Below, in pieces: positions 1 to 7,354 of a stretch of DNA of 21,798 nucleotides (position 1 is the first letter of the stretch; every line of letters begins with the position of its first letter). This DNA comes from Dechloromonas sp. UBA6271. GTDB lineage: Bacteria; Pseudomonadota; Gammaproteobacteria; Burkholderiales; Rhodocyclaceae. The notes beneath the pieces were generated by a model. It worked only from the letters and a program-made list of their open reading frames with translations. It did not search any database and was not told the DNA's origin. Where the stretch lies: assembly GCA_002440665.1 (NCBI GenBank), contig DJUX01000022.1, positions 1 to 21,798 on the forward strand, given 5' to 3'. The position numbers were made by a program, and so were the translations under genes.

Positions 1-88
1 GGTTGGCGGCGGTCAGGCTGGCAAAGCCACCCTGGAACGCGCCCATGGCGGTACGGGCGGCGGATACGATGACGATTGGGTCGTTCAT
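1..88 (-). CDS. Acetyl-CoA C-acyltransferase (thiolase), N-terminal fragment
   Basis: The gene starts at 88 and runs off the left edge, so only about 29 residues are visible. They begin MNDPIVIVSAARTAMGAFQG, the typical first strand and loop of biosynthetic and degradative thiolases (IVIVSAARTxxGxF). AGGAG lies a few bases before the ATG. The gene is 16 bp downstream of the dehydrogenase and clearly in the same operon. Thiolases of this group cleave 3-ketoacyl-CoA with CoA to give acetyl-CoA (or run the reverse condensation). They therefore act directly after the 3-hydroxyacyl-CoA dehydrogenase encoded upstream. The active-site cysteine lies outside the window, so activity and substrate class cannot be judged. 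Confidence 0.85.
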   Translation of the reverse strand, partial: MNDPIVIVSAARTAMGAFQGGFASLTAAN

Positions 89-104
89 GTCGGTTCTCCT
101 GAAA

Positions 105-869
105 TTACTTGGCAGCCATGCGAATTGCGCCATCCATGCGGATGACTTCGCCGTTGAGGTATTGATTGCTGAAAATGTGTTCGACCAGCGCGGCGTATTC
201 GGACGGCTTGCCCATGCGCGACGGGAAGGGAACCATCTTGCCGAGCGCGTCCTGCACTTCCGGCGGCATGCCCATCAGCATCGGCGTTTCCATGATGCCG
301 GGGGCGATGGTCATGACGCGGATGCCGGCGCGGGCGAGTTCGCGGGCAATCGGCAGGGTCATGGCGACAACGCCGCCCTTGGAGGCGGCATAACCAGCCT
401 GGCCGAGCTGGCCGTCGAAGGCGGCGACCGAGGCGGTGCTGACGATGACGCCGCGTTCACCGGTTTCGTCCGGCGCGCTGGCGCTCATGATCTCGGCCGC
501 GAGGCGGATCATGTTGAAGCTGCCGATCAGGTTGATGGTGACGGTGCGGGTGAAGGAGTCGAGCTTGTGCGCGCCTTCCTTGCCGACGACCTTTTCAGCC
601 GGCGCGACGCCGGCGCAATTCACCAGGCCGCGCAGCTGGCCCATCGATTGGGCGACTGCGAAGGCGTTGCGGGCGCTTTCATCGCTGGTCACGTCGGTTT
701 GCACGAAGCGGGCGTTGGCGCCGAGTTCGGCTTCGACGGCAGCCCCGGCCTGCGGGTTGACGTCGACCAGAACGGCCTTGCCGCCGCGCTCGACGATCAT
801 GCGGGCCGTTGCCGCGCCAAGCCCGGATGCACCGCCGGTCACCACGAATACGTTGTCCTTGATCTGCAC
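105..869 (-). CDS. 3-hydroxyacyl-CoA dehydrogenase, short-chain dehydrogenase family (HSD10-like)
   Basis: This is a classical SDR of about 254 residues. The NAD(P)-binding glycine motif TGGASGLG is at residues 11-18, NCAG near 85, and the catalytic set is Ser147, Tyr160 and Lys164 (YAASK). The insertion around VVGKEG and the overall length match the type II 3-hydroxyacyl-CoA dehydrogenase group (HSD17B10-like), which oxidises (S)-3-hydroxyacyl-CoA or 2-methyl-3-hydroxybutyryl-CoA in fatty-acid or isoleucine breakdown. The downstream thiolase gene fits the next step of that pathway. A GTG nine bases upstream in frame (878) would give a longer protein. It overlaps the AAGGAG at 878-883, however, whereas GTG at 869 sits 8 nt from that site, so I start there. 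The exact acyl substrate is not readable. Confidence 0.88.
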   Translation of the reverse strand: MQIKDNVFVVTGGASGLGAATARMIVERGGKAVLVDVNPQAGAAVEAELGANARFVQTDVTSDESARNAFAVAQSMGQLRGLVNCAGVAPAEKVVGKEGAHKLDSFTRTVTINLIGSFNMIRLAAEIMSASAPDETGERGVIVSTASVAAFDGQLGQAGYAASKGGVVAMTLPIARELARAGIRVMTIAPGIMETPMLMGMPPEVQDALGKMVPFPSRMGKPSEYAALVEHIFSNQYLNGEVIRMDGAIRMAAK

Positions 870-1026
870 GTGTCTCACTCCTTATTGATTGCGAATATCG
901 GGTTCGTTGCCGGCGGCCCAGCCGTCCGGCGCGGAGTGAACTCTATGCCTTTGCTGGCTCCCGTTCCATGCCGGAATCGCTCAACGTGGGTGCTAGAATT
1001 TGCCACCGCCCAGCGAAACCGATGAC
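870..1026. promoter_or_regulatory. Divergent intergenic region between dehydrogenase and AraC-family regulator
   Basis: This 157-bp gap separates two divergent genes and must hold both promoters. The Shine-Dalgarno AAGGAG on the minus strand at 878-883 decides the GTG start of the dehydrogenase. No strong ribosome binding site precedes the regulator's ATG at 1027. AraC regulators often bind such gaps, so control of the dehydrogenase-thiolase operon from here is a reasonable inference. I could not identify an operator with confidence. Confidence 0.45.
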
Positions 1027-2064
1027 ATGGATACCAAAAACGTCGAAAAAGGGACCATATCCATCAGCTTCGTGCATGAGGCGCTGGCCTGCATTCGCAG
1101 CCGCGGCCTCGATCAGAACGTCCTGCTCATGCAGGCCGGCATTTCGCCCGAATTGCTGGGTTCACCGCAGGCGCGGGTGTCGTCCCGGCACTACGGCACG
1201 CTCTGGCACCTGATCGCGCAAACGCTCGACGACGAATTCTTCGGCATGGACAGCCACCGCATGAAGGCGGGCAGTTTCACCTTGCTCTGCCATGCGGTCA
1301 TTCACAGCGACACCCTGGAACGGGCCTTGCGCCGCGCCTTGCGCTTCCTGCGCCTGATTCTTGACGACATGGCGGGGGAGCTGCATTGCGCTGACGGGAT
1401 GGCGCATATCGTGTTGAAAGATCTGGCCGGGAACGCGTTGGCCACGGCTGCGCCGAAACGCGCCTTTGCCTACGGCACCTACCTGATCATGCTGCACGGC
1501 CTCGCCTGCTGGCTGGTCGGGCGACGAATCCCGCTGGTGCACGCCGACTTTCGCTGCGCCGAGCCGGCGTACAGCGAGGAATGGCGCATCCTCTTCGCGC
1601 AGACCCTCAATTTCAACCAGGATCATTCCGGTATCACATTCCCGGCGGCCTGGCTGGAGATGCCGAATATCCAGAACGAGCGGACGATGAAGGAATTCCT
1701 GCGCAGCGCCCCGGCCAACTTTCTGGTCAAGTTCAAGAACAGCGCCGGCCTTGCCGCCAGAATCCGCCGCCGCCTGCGGGAAATGCCGCCTGCTGCGTGG
1801 CCCGATTTCGACACCCTTGCGCGGCAGTTTCACTCCTCAGCCGCCACGCTGCGCCGCCGCCTCGATGAAGAAGGCGAATCCTACCGTTCGATCATGGACG
1901 ACCTGCGCCGCGACCTCGCCATTTCCCTGCTCAGCGATACCCAGCACAGCATTGCCGATATTGCCGGCGAACTGGGTTTTGCCGAAAGCAGCGCCTTCCA
2001 CCGCGCCTTCAAGAAATGGACGGGGATCCGCCCCGGCGAATACCGCTACAGCGTCGAACGCTGA
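1027..2064 (+). CDS. AraC-family transcriptional regulator (Arabinose_bd-type N-terminus)
   Basis: The protein has about 345 residues. The C-terminal 100 residues form the AraC DNA-binding domain: a first helix-turn-helix around residues 262-285, then the family signature DIAGELGFAESSAFHRAF followed by KKWTGIRPGEYR at the end. The N-terminal 200 residues resemble the all-helical ligand/regulatory domain of the OruR/ArgR-like group (PF12625 type), which usually senses small carbon compounds or acyl-CoA-linked metabolites. The open frame extends upstream to a TTG at 1000, but ATG at 1027 gives the normal family start, so I use it. The gene is divergent from the 3-hydroxyacyl-CoA dehydrogenase operon, a common arrangement for a dedicated local activator. 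Ligand unknown. Confidence 0.85.
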   Translation: MDTKNVEKGTISISFVHEALACIRSRGLDQNVLLMQAGISPELLGSPQARVSSRHYGTLWHLIAQTLDDEFFGMDSHRMKAGSFTLLCHAVIHSDTLERALRRALRFLRLILDDMAGELHCADGMAHIVLKDLAGNALATAAPKRAFAYGTYLIMLHGLACWLVGRRIPLVHADFRCAEPAYSEEWRILFAQTLNFNQDHSGITFPAAWLEMPNIQNERTMKEFLRSAPANFLVKFKNSAGLAARIRRRLREMPPAAWPDFDTLARQFHSSAATLRRRLDEEGESYRSIMDDLRRDLAISLLSDTQHSIADIAGELGFAESSAFHRAFKKWTGIRPGEYRYSVER

Positions 2065-2196
2065 CACCAGTCGCTAAAATCGCGCAAAGTGACGCCGGAA
2101 ATGCCCGAAAATCGGCAGACCGGCGTATATTCCGCCGTCGCGTGACTCCCCGAACCCCGGGATTCGTCCCGAATCAGTCCTGAATCAGTTCATCCC

Positions 2197-3285
2197 ATGC
2201 CATTGCCCAGCATCGACCCCGCCAACTACCCGTCCCAGCTCGCGGAAAAGGTTTCGCAGTTCAAACTCGCCTTCGCGCCGTTCGCCATTCCCGAACCCGA
2301 GGTTTTCCCCTCCGCGCCCGAACACTACCGGCTGCGCGCCGAGTTTCGCATCTGGCATCAGGACGAGCGGCTGGATTACGCGATGTTCGATCCGGAGAAC
2401 CCGAAGCAGCCGGTCATGGTCGAGCATTTCCCGATGGCGGCCGAATCGATCTGCGCGCTGATGCCGCGTCTGCTGGAGCGCCTGCGCGTCAGCCAGACCC
2501 TGCGCGGCGGCCTGTTTCAGGCCGATTTCCTGGCGACGCTCAGCGGCGAGTTGATGGTCACGCTGATCTACCACCGGCAGCTCGGCACCGGCTGGGAACT
2601 GGCGGCGCGCGATCTGGCCGCCGCGCTGAACATTCAGGTGATCGGCCGCAGTCGCGGCCAGAAGGTCATCCTCGATCGTGACTGGCTGCTGGAAGAATTC
2701 GAACTCAACGGGCGCCGCCTGCGCTACCAGCAGGTCGAGGGCAGCTTCACCCAGCCCAACGGTGGCGTTAACCGGCAGATGCTCGGCTGGGCCTGCGCCC
2801 AGGCCGCCAGCCTCGGTGGCGATCTGCTCGAACTCTATTGCGGCAACGGCAATTTCACGATGGCGCTGGCGCCGCTGTTCGACAAGGTGCTGGCCACCGA
2901 AGTCAGCAAGTCGTCGGTCCATGCCGCGCAGTACAACATCGCCGCCAACGACATCGAAAATGTGGCGCTGGTGCGTGCCTCCAGCGCAGAAATCGCCGAT
3001 GTCCTGGCCGGCCGGGAAGTGCTCAAGCGGATGAAGGACGTCGATCTGGAGAGCTACCGCTTTTCCACCCTCTTCGTCGACCCGCCGCGCAGCGGGCTGG
3101 ATACCACGACGCTAGAATTCGCCGCCGGCTTCGACCATATCCTGTACATCTCCTGCAACCCGCAAACCCTGCAGGAAAATGTCGCCGCCCTGCAGGCCAC
3201 CCACGCCGTGAGCGCCGCTGCCGTGTTCGACCAGTTTCCCTACACGCACCACCTTGAATGCGGGTTGTTGCTGACCCGGCGCTGA
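2197..3285 (+). CDS. trmA: tRNA (uracil-5-)-methyltransferase TrmA
   Basis: TrmA uses S-adenosylmethionine to methylate U54 of the T-loop, giving m5U54 in nearly all tRNAs. The 362 residues match the usual length (E. coli about 366). Visible motifs are the substrate-side QVEGSFTQPN, the SAM-binding LLELYCGNGNFTMALA, DPPRSGLD (Asp295 onward), the nucleophile in SCNPQTL (Cys320), and the general-base glutamate in HHLECG (Glu354). It lacks the N-terminal TRAM and iron-sulfur cysteines of the related RlmD/RlmC enzymes, which supports TrmA rather than an rRNA methylase. It stands alone, 132 bp after the AraC gene, with a weak ribosome binding region before ATG 2197. Confidence 0.95.
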   Translation: MPLPSIDPANYPSQLAEKVSQFKLAFAPFAIPEPEVFPSAPEHYRLRAEFRIWHQDERLDYAMFDPENPKQPVMVEHFPMAAESICALMPRLLERLRVSQTLRGGLFQADFLATLSGELMVTLIYHRQLGTGWELAARDLAAALNIQVIGRSRGQKVILDRDWLLEEFELNGRRLRYQQVEGSFTQPNGGVNRQMLGWACAQAASLGGDLLELYCGNGNFTMALAPLFDKVLATEVSKSSVHAAQYNIAANDIENVALVRASSAEIADVLAGREVLKRMKDVDLESYRFSTLFVDPPRSGLDTTTLEFAAGFDHILYISCNPQTLQENVAALQATHAVSAAAVFDQFPYTHHLECGLLLTRR

Positions 3286-3303
3286 ACCGGGCGGGCTGTA
3301 ACG

Positions 3304-3321
3304 GGCCGTTCGCCGACGGCC
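3304..3321 (+). terminator. Possible terminator hairpin downstream of trmA
   Basis: A perfect 6-bp inverted repeat, GGCCGT and ACGGCC, with a 6-nt loop lies 18 bp after the trmA stop. The following bases are A/T-rich (atgaaataaatgg) but lack a real T-run, so Rho-independent termination is only possible. Confidence 0.3.
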
Positions 3322-3637
3322 ATGAAATAAATGGCTTTATGCATTCCATGGTTGGAAACAGGCCCCCAACGATGTCCGGGAATTCCTTAGTTCTGTGCAA
3401 TCCAAGGTAGGGCCATGCATTGACAATGGTGACAACGCCGCGCAGGCCATTGGCTCAAGTTGGCCAACTGCTACCGTTTGTGGTTTCGACAAAGCCGTCA
3501 TTCAAGTGGAAAGGTGATTCGGTCAGCAATACGTCGGAAAGCGGCCCCTCGAGTGCTGTTAAGGTTGAATGGTGGGTTCCCCATCTTGCGAACTAAAACT
3601 CCCGACCAACTGTTGCTGTTCGCCCTTCGTATGATTC

Positions 3638-3658
3638 AACGGCAGGTTACAGAGTGGA
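3638..3658 (+). repeat. Island-flanking 21-bp repeat, left copy
   Basis: This copy matches 6728-6748 at 20 of 21 positions (a/t difference at the 14th base) in the same orientation. The shared core is AACGGCAGGTTAC followed by GAGTGGA. The two copies enclose the two-gene AT-rich island at a distance of 3,090 bp. An imperfect inverted partner (ctgttgctgttcg) lies 20-30 bp upstream, so the unit may be a degenerate palindromic repeat. Confidence 0.6.
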
Positions 3659-4050
3659 GCTGTCGTATGTGCTGACCAGCCACGTGCAGCACCTCGGTCT
3701 TGGCTGACATAACGAATAAGGTTACATAGGCTAGATAGCTTACCTTCAACATAAATATCGGAAATGCTCGTATGGAACAGCACGTCGAACGGCGCGGTAG
3801 AGGCAGAGCGCGTTCCCCGGCGGCGTCATTTCGTCTATGCCAAAATCTAAACTATGCTATCCGCTACGCACGCGCTGATCGCAGTTGGATGAACCTTTTT
3901 GGCGTTACGCGGGGATATGCTTTGGGCGGTCAGGCCAAGCTATTATGATTGGAGCTCTAGCAAGAATATCTTTATCACGTCAGAATAACTTTCTATGTTA
4001 AGAAACTGGTTCTGTCTATTTGACATGCCAGAACCATAGCGGAGGCTTTA

Positions 4051-5235
4051 ATGAATTTTCCAATTGTGGCTCTTGAAGACACCAACAGTGGTTGCTCATC
4101 GTTAATGGCTACCATTCCCCTTCACGCCTACCTTGAGTTGGTTGAGGTAGCATATAAAGGGCAAGGAGGGCTGGCCGGACAGCGCGCTCCAATTCGAACA
4201 AAAACAGGGTTAAAAATTCGTGGCCGTCTTGTTGAGGACTTAAAAAAAGGAGCCGTTATACCGCCAATTGTTATCGGCGGAGTCCCAAGTTCAAGACATT
4301 TAAGCCGATTAAAGAAAATCGGAAATTCTGAAGAACTAGTTGAGTGTTTAACTAAGCAAAACGTTGACTTGTCAATAATTGATGGCATGCAACGAACAAC
4401 TGCGCTCCTAGAGGCAAAAAACAGTGCGCAGATTGAACCGTATGTTCGAGTTGAGTTCTGGTTTGCAAAAAAAGTGGAGAGCCTTATATATAGAATGCTG
4501 GTTCTAAATACAGGGCAGGTTCCGTGGGACTTAAAGAGGCAGTTAGACACATTGTATAGGCCGATAATTTCACGGGTCAAAAAGGAAGTATCCGAAATCA
4601 GGGTTATCGGGCTAGATGAAAATAATAGAAGGTCGCAGGCTGGGGAATATAGAAGCACTCGAGTTATAGAACTATTCCTTGCTTTCACTTCTCGCTCAAT
4701 AGATGTTGACATCAAAGAACGAATTGCGGAAGAATTTGTTCGGATTGATATTACAGAAGCCACATCAAACGAATCATTTTTCCCGCTATTCATCGAGAGC
4801 CTTAATCTATTAAGCAGCCTTGACAAAGAGTTTAGCCGGGTCGGAAAAGGAAATATTCTCGTGGAAGAACCGAAAATAAAATCAGGCAAAGATATATTCA
4901 CATCCGCCCCATCATCAATTGGATTTATGGCTGCTGTAGCGGAAGATATTTTTGGTCCACCAGGTTTCGATTACGATTTGAAGCAAGCAAAAAAACAGCT
5001 TGATAAAATAAAGAAAAATGCGAATACTTTGTTAGTACATATGAAATCTCTAAATGAGACTCAGCTAGCTAGCTTTATTGACCTTGATACCTTAAATCAA
5101 TTGCTTTCCGTAAAATCAGGAAAAGTTGGCGATTATGAACGAAATATGTACAAGCGCGCTTTTTCTATGCTCTTAGAAAAAACAAAACAACTTTTGCAGC
5201 ATGGCTCGCTTTCTCCTTGTTGGCAGGCTAGGTAA
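4051..5235 (+). CDS. DGQHR/ParB-like domain protein of unknown function
   Basis: This is a 394-residue protein I cannot name. Residues 70-76 (IPPIVIG), 108-119 (SIIDGMQRTTAL) and 145-159 (ending LNTGQVPW) have the order and spacing of the DGQHR/DndB and DUF262-type ParB-like fold. There, DGxxR lies in the phosphate or nucleotide site and a helical stretch with an N-T/R-x-Q turn follows. The usual DGQHR or DGQQR is DGMQR here. The last 150 residues are lysine-rich and helical. GGAGG at 4041-4045, 5 nt before ATG, fixes the start. The gene is strongly AT-rich compared with its surroundings, which indicates horizontal transfer, and overlaps the next gene by 35 bp. Such folds occur in phosphorothioation regulators and in GmrSD-type restriction systems. 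A nucleic-acid or defence role is inference only. Confidence 0.7.
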   Translation: MNFPIVALEDTNSGCSSLMATIPLHAYLELVEVAYKGQGGLAGQRAPIRTKTGLKIRGRLVEDLKKGAVIPPIVIGGVPSSRHLSRLKKIGNSEELVECLTKQNVDLSIIDGMQRTTALLEAKNSAQIEPYVRVEFWFAKKVESLIYRMLVLNTGQVPWDLKRQLDTLYRPIISRVKKEVSEIRVIGLDENNRRSQAGEYRSTRVIELFLAFTSRSIDVDIKERIAEEFVRIDITEATSNESFFPLFIESLNLLSSLDKEFSRVGKGNILVEEPKIKSGKDIFTSAPSSIGFMAAVAEDIFGPPGFDYDLKQAKKQLDKIKKNANTLLVHMKSLNETQLASFIDLDTLNQLLSVKSGKVGDYERNMYKRAFSMLLEKTKQLLQHGSLSPCWQAR

Positions 5236-6346
5236 TAAATTGTCTATTAGCGTTAAAGACCTCTTTAAACATTCGTTTCGTGAATGGGTTAACTCCAATT
5301 GCGAAAGATCAGCGGGTTTCGAAGTGGACACGAACTTCTGGGTTGTCCCAATTGATAAAAGCGACCAAAACTATGACAAAATTTGCGAATCTAACTTAAA
5401 GCAATTAACTTCAACGAGAGATGTTTCGCAAAAAGAAATTGGGGGTTTTATATTTTGGCAAATTATTGACCTTGATGGCAAAAAACTATGTATTGCAAAC
5501 AAGATGGCGGCTGCAAGCGAATTTGCACAAATTGCTAATGGAAATGGTTTTTCAAGCTCAAGAATTAATTTTTTGCAGAAAGCTTACTACTCATCAAAAT
5601 TCCATCTTCCTGCCAAGTCAAAAATTCCGATCCAAGCTATTCGCACATCAAAGAGTGAGCCTGCTTTTGAATACGATCTTGAGCCGTACCTTCCGGAAAT
5701 AATTTCGCTAAGATTGGAAACTGACACTGAGGCAGATTCAGCTGATTTGGTGTTTGTTAAAGCCGTTATATTATTAAATGAGCAAGCGCCACACATCGCA
5801 AATCTGCGCAATGAATTAGTTGAGGTGGCTTATTCAATCCCTGAGTCAGGGCACGAATTCGTATTCGATCAATTAATTACAGCAATTTACTCGAATAGGC
5901 TCTCTGGTTTCTTTATTGAAACATACAAGTTGTTTGAATTTTTTTTCCCGATAAACAACATAATCAGCTTAAAAAATCAAATAGAATTTGGTGGTACTGA
6001 GCTTAAACTTCTGGAGCTATGTAAAAATGCATTAGGCTGGAATATGAATCACCAAAGTGGCTCTCGTTCTGCATTAAGCTATGCTCAACCGGCATTTGCC
6101 CAAATTTGTTTAGGGCGAGAAATCAATCATGTTGACGACGAAACAGAACAAAAATTTAAAGAAAAAGGGCTTGAATTAATCACTAATGCAAGGCACAGCT
6201 TAGTTCATCAAGACTTTCGTTTTGTTAACATTACTGACCTTGAACTCGAGAAGCTTTCGAAAGGTTTGCTGGTTTTTTTACGAGACGCTTTTACCTCCTA
6301 CAAGAGCAAAATCGCTCCGGTTGTAGCAACGCATAGTCCTCAGTGA
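5201..6346 (+). CDS. Hypothetical protein with a C-terminal HEPN-like R-x4-H motif
   Basis: The protein has 381 residues and is not recognised as a whole. The N-terminal third (to about residue 120) looks like a mixed alpha/beta domain (GGFIFWQIIDLDGKK). The C-terminal 140 residues are predominantly helical and carry ITNARHSLVHQDFRF, with Arg331 and His336. This R-x4-H fits the HEPN RNase signature and its typical place in the third helix of an ApeA/Abi-like domain. HEPN proteins are often RNA-cleaving effectors in toxin-antitoxin and anti-phage systems. The ATG at 5201 lies inside the upstream gene without a clear ribosome binding site. A TTG at 5240, 4 nt beyond the upstream stop and preceded by a weak AGG, is an alternative start. 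Translation is probably coupled either way. The HEPN call is moderate to low. Confidence 0.65.
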   Translation: MARFLLVGRLGNKLSISVKDLFKHSFREWVNSNCERSAGFEVDTNFWVVPIDKSDQNYDKICESNLKQLTSTRDVSQKEIGGFIFWQIIDLDGKKLCIANKMAAASEFAQIANGNGFSSSRINFLQKAYYSSKFHLPAKSKIPIQAIRTSKSEPAFEYDLEPYLPEIISLRLETDTEADSADLVFVKAVILLNEQAPHIANLRNELVEVAYSIPESGHEFVFDQLITAIYSNRLSGFFIETYKLFEFFFPINNIISLKNQIEFGGTELKLLELCKNALGWNMNHQSGSRSALSYAQPAFAQICLGREINHVDDETEQKFKEKGLELITNARHSLVHQDFRFVNITDLELEKLSKGLLVFLRDAFTSYKSKIAPVVATHSPQ

Positions 6347-6727
6347 CGTAGTGAGATCGGCAAATATCCCATCAGGACGTGTTCCTGGTAACGGGAGGCT
6401 AGGAATTGTTATGGGACACTCGGGGCACAATGAACCATGACCGCTAAGAACGATTTGTTGGCATAGCCCATCCGGCAGCTTTCAAAGCACTGTTCCCGTA
6501 GGCAGAATCACGAAGCTGCCATTCAGCGCATTTTGGGCCCAGAACAGCTAGTTACTGCTCCATTGCCGACCAATTACGCTTGAAAGCCGAACGGCGGCAA
6601 AGGCAGAGGATGTGTCAGTGAGCGGTCGTGATGAACGGCTGCCCTACTTTGTTACATACCAATCAGCAGTCGGTGGGTCGAAGGTCAGGAGTGCGTACGC
6701 TGCCACCCTTCAACCAAGCCGTCGCCG

Positions 6728-6748
6728 AACGGCAGGTTACTGAGTGGA
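6728..6748 (+). repeat. Island-flanking 21-bp repeat, right copy
   Basis: This copy differs from 3638-3658 by one base and has the same orientation. It lies 381 bp after the island's second gene. It may be a recombination or insertion boundary, or simply a member of a dispersed repeat family; one pair cannot separate these. Confidence 0.6.
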
Positions 6749-6950
6749 CCAGCTATCAGGCATGCTCTTGTCGCACGCCGTTTCCGGTTCAAAGCAGGTA
6801 TGGCTCCATAGTTTCAAATCCAGGCATTGGAGTTCCGAGGTGGTTGCGCACGAGACGCCAATCCCAACCATATCCGCCAAATTGATTTGACCGCGAATTT
6901 CCGGCTACCCAAGCACAGAATGCATATAGCAAAAAAATCTTGATGACACC

Positions 6951-6976
6951 GTAAGAAATGGCGGGGTGCTGACGAC
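6951..6976 (+). promoter_or_regulatory. Candidate ECF-sigma promoter for the hvf operon
   Basis: GTAAG at 6951-6955 and CGAC at 6973-6976 are separated by 17 bp and lie 60 bp before the precursor gene. The shape resembles ECF-type promoters (GTAAC or GGAAC, 16-17 bp, CGTC/CGAA). An ECF-like sigma factor is encoded in the operon itself, so autoregulation would be expected. With a single site, this is only a pattern match. Confidence 0.25.
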
Positions 6977-7035
6977 CAAGTCAGTGAGCGATGAATCAAG
7001 GCGCTCGCAGCCATCCCACCCTACGGAGAATCATC

Positions 7036-7341
7036 ATGAAAACCACCAAAGTTCTTTCCCTGACCCTCGGTTCCGTCATCGCCGCCGCTGCCCTGGCGCC
7101 GCTGGCCCACGCTGGCGACAATCCTTTTGCTGCCAAGCAGTTGTCCGCCGGCTACCAATTGGCCCAGGCTGACAAGAAGGCCGACGGCAAGTGCGGCGAG
7201 GCCAAGTGCGGTGCCGACAAGAAGGCCGCCGAAAAGATGAAGGAAGGCAAAAGCAGCGAAGCGAAGTGCGGTGCCGACAAGACGTCGGGCAAGATGTCGG
7301 ACAAGAAAACCGAAGCCAGTTGCGGCGCGGCGAAGAAGTAA
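7036..7341 (+). CDS. hvfA: HvfA/bufferin-type exported RiPP metallophore precursor
   Basis: This is a 101-residue precursor. Residues 1-26 form a Sec signal peptide (positive start, long hydrophobic core, cleavage after AHA). The mature part is lysine- and alanine-rich with four Cys-Gly units: DGKCG (Cys53), EAKCG (Cys58), EAKCG (Cys78) and EASCG (Cys96). In the Hvf family, repeated EGKCG-like units are converted by an MNIO enzyme and its partner into oxazolone/thioamide or thiooxazole groups that bind copper(I), protecting the periplasm. None of the four units here is exactly EGKCG. GGAGA at 7025 serves ATG 7036. The open frame upstream to 6991 has no ribosome binding site. The maturase genes follow directly. 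The family call rests on context and motif; the exact modification is inferred. Confidence 0.88.
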   Translation: MKTTKVLSLTLGSVIAAAALAPLAHAGDNPFAAKQLSAGYQLAQADKKADGKCGEAKCGADKKAAEKMKEGKSSEAKCGADKTSGKMSDKKTEASCGAAKK

Positions 7342-7354
7342 GCGCAAGCCGGAA

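Larger units (their letters stand above)
3286..4050. other. Gene-free left flank of the AT-rich island
   Basis: There is no convincing gene in this 765-bp stretch. Short frames here (for example 3460-3675) have no ribosome binding site and no recognisable protein content. The left part carries pieces that look like degenerate interspersed repeats: AAAGCCGTCATTC at 3491-3503 and AACGGCAGGTTAC at 3638-3650. Base composition falls from GC-rich to AT-rich between about 3660 and 4050. The last bases hold the GGAGG that serves the next gene. I read it as an old insertion boundary. Confidence 0.5.
6347..7035. other. Gene-free right flank of the island and leader of the hvf operon
   Basis: No supported gene occurs in this 689-bp stretch; frames such as 6628-6885 have low-complexity translations and no ribosome binding site. 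Sequence between about 6500 and 6760 resembles the degenerate repeat material of the left flank (GCCGAACGGCGGCAAAGGC near 6588, and CAAGCCGTCGCCGAACGGCA at 6716). GC content rises again. The last 150 bases before 7036 should hold the promoter of the metallophore operon. Confidence 0.45.

Noticed and set aside
3..1025. 340-codon open frame on the plus strand opposite the dehydrogenase
   Set aside because: It is the mirror of a strongly supported SDR gene. Its translation is His/Ala/Gly/Asp-rich without any domain, as GC-rich antisense frames usually are.
3460..3675. Short frame in the island's left flank
   Set aside because: No ribosome binding site or recognisable protein; it crosses degenerate repeat sequence.
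3560..6760. Island as an integron cassette with attC sites
   Set aside because: Single GTTRRRY-like heptamers occur, but I found no properly paired RYYYAAC...GTTRRRY arms at both ends. The integrase remnant is 9 kb away and dead.
6628..6885. Short frame in the island's right flank
   Set aside because: Overlaps the 21-bp repeat and has no protein-like features or translation signal.
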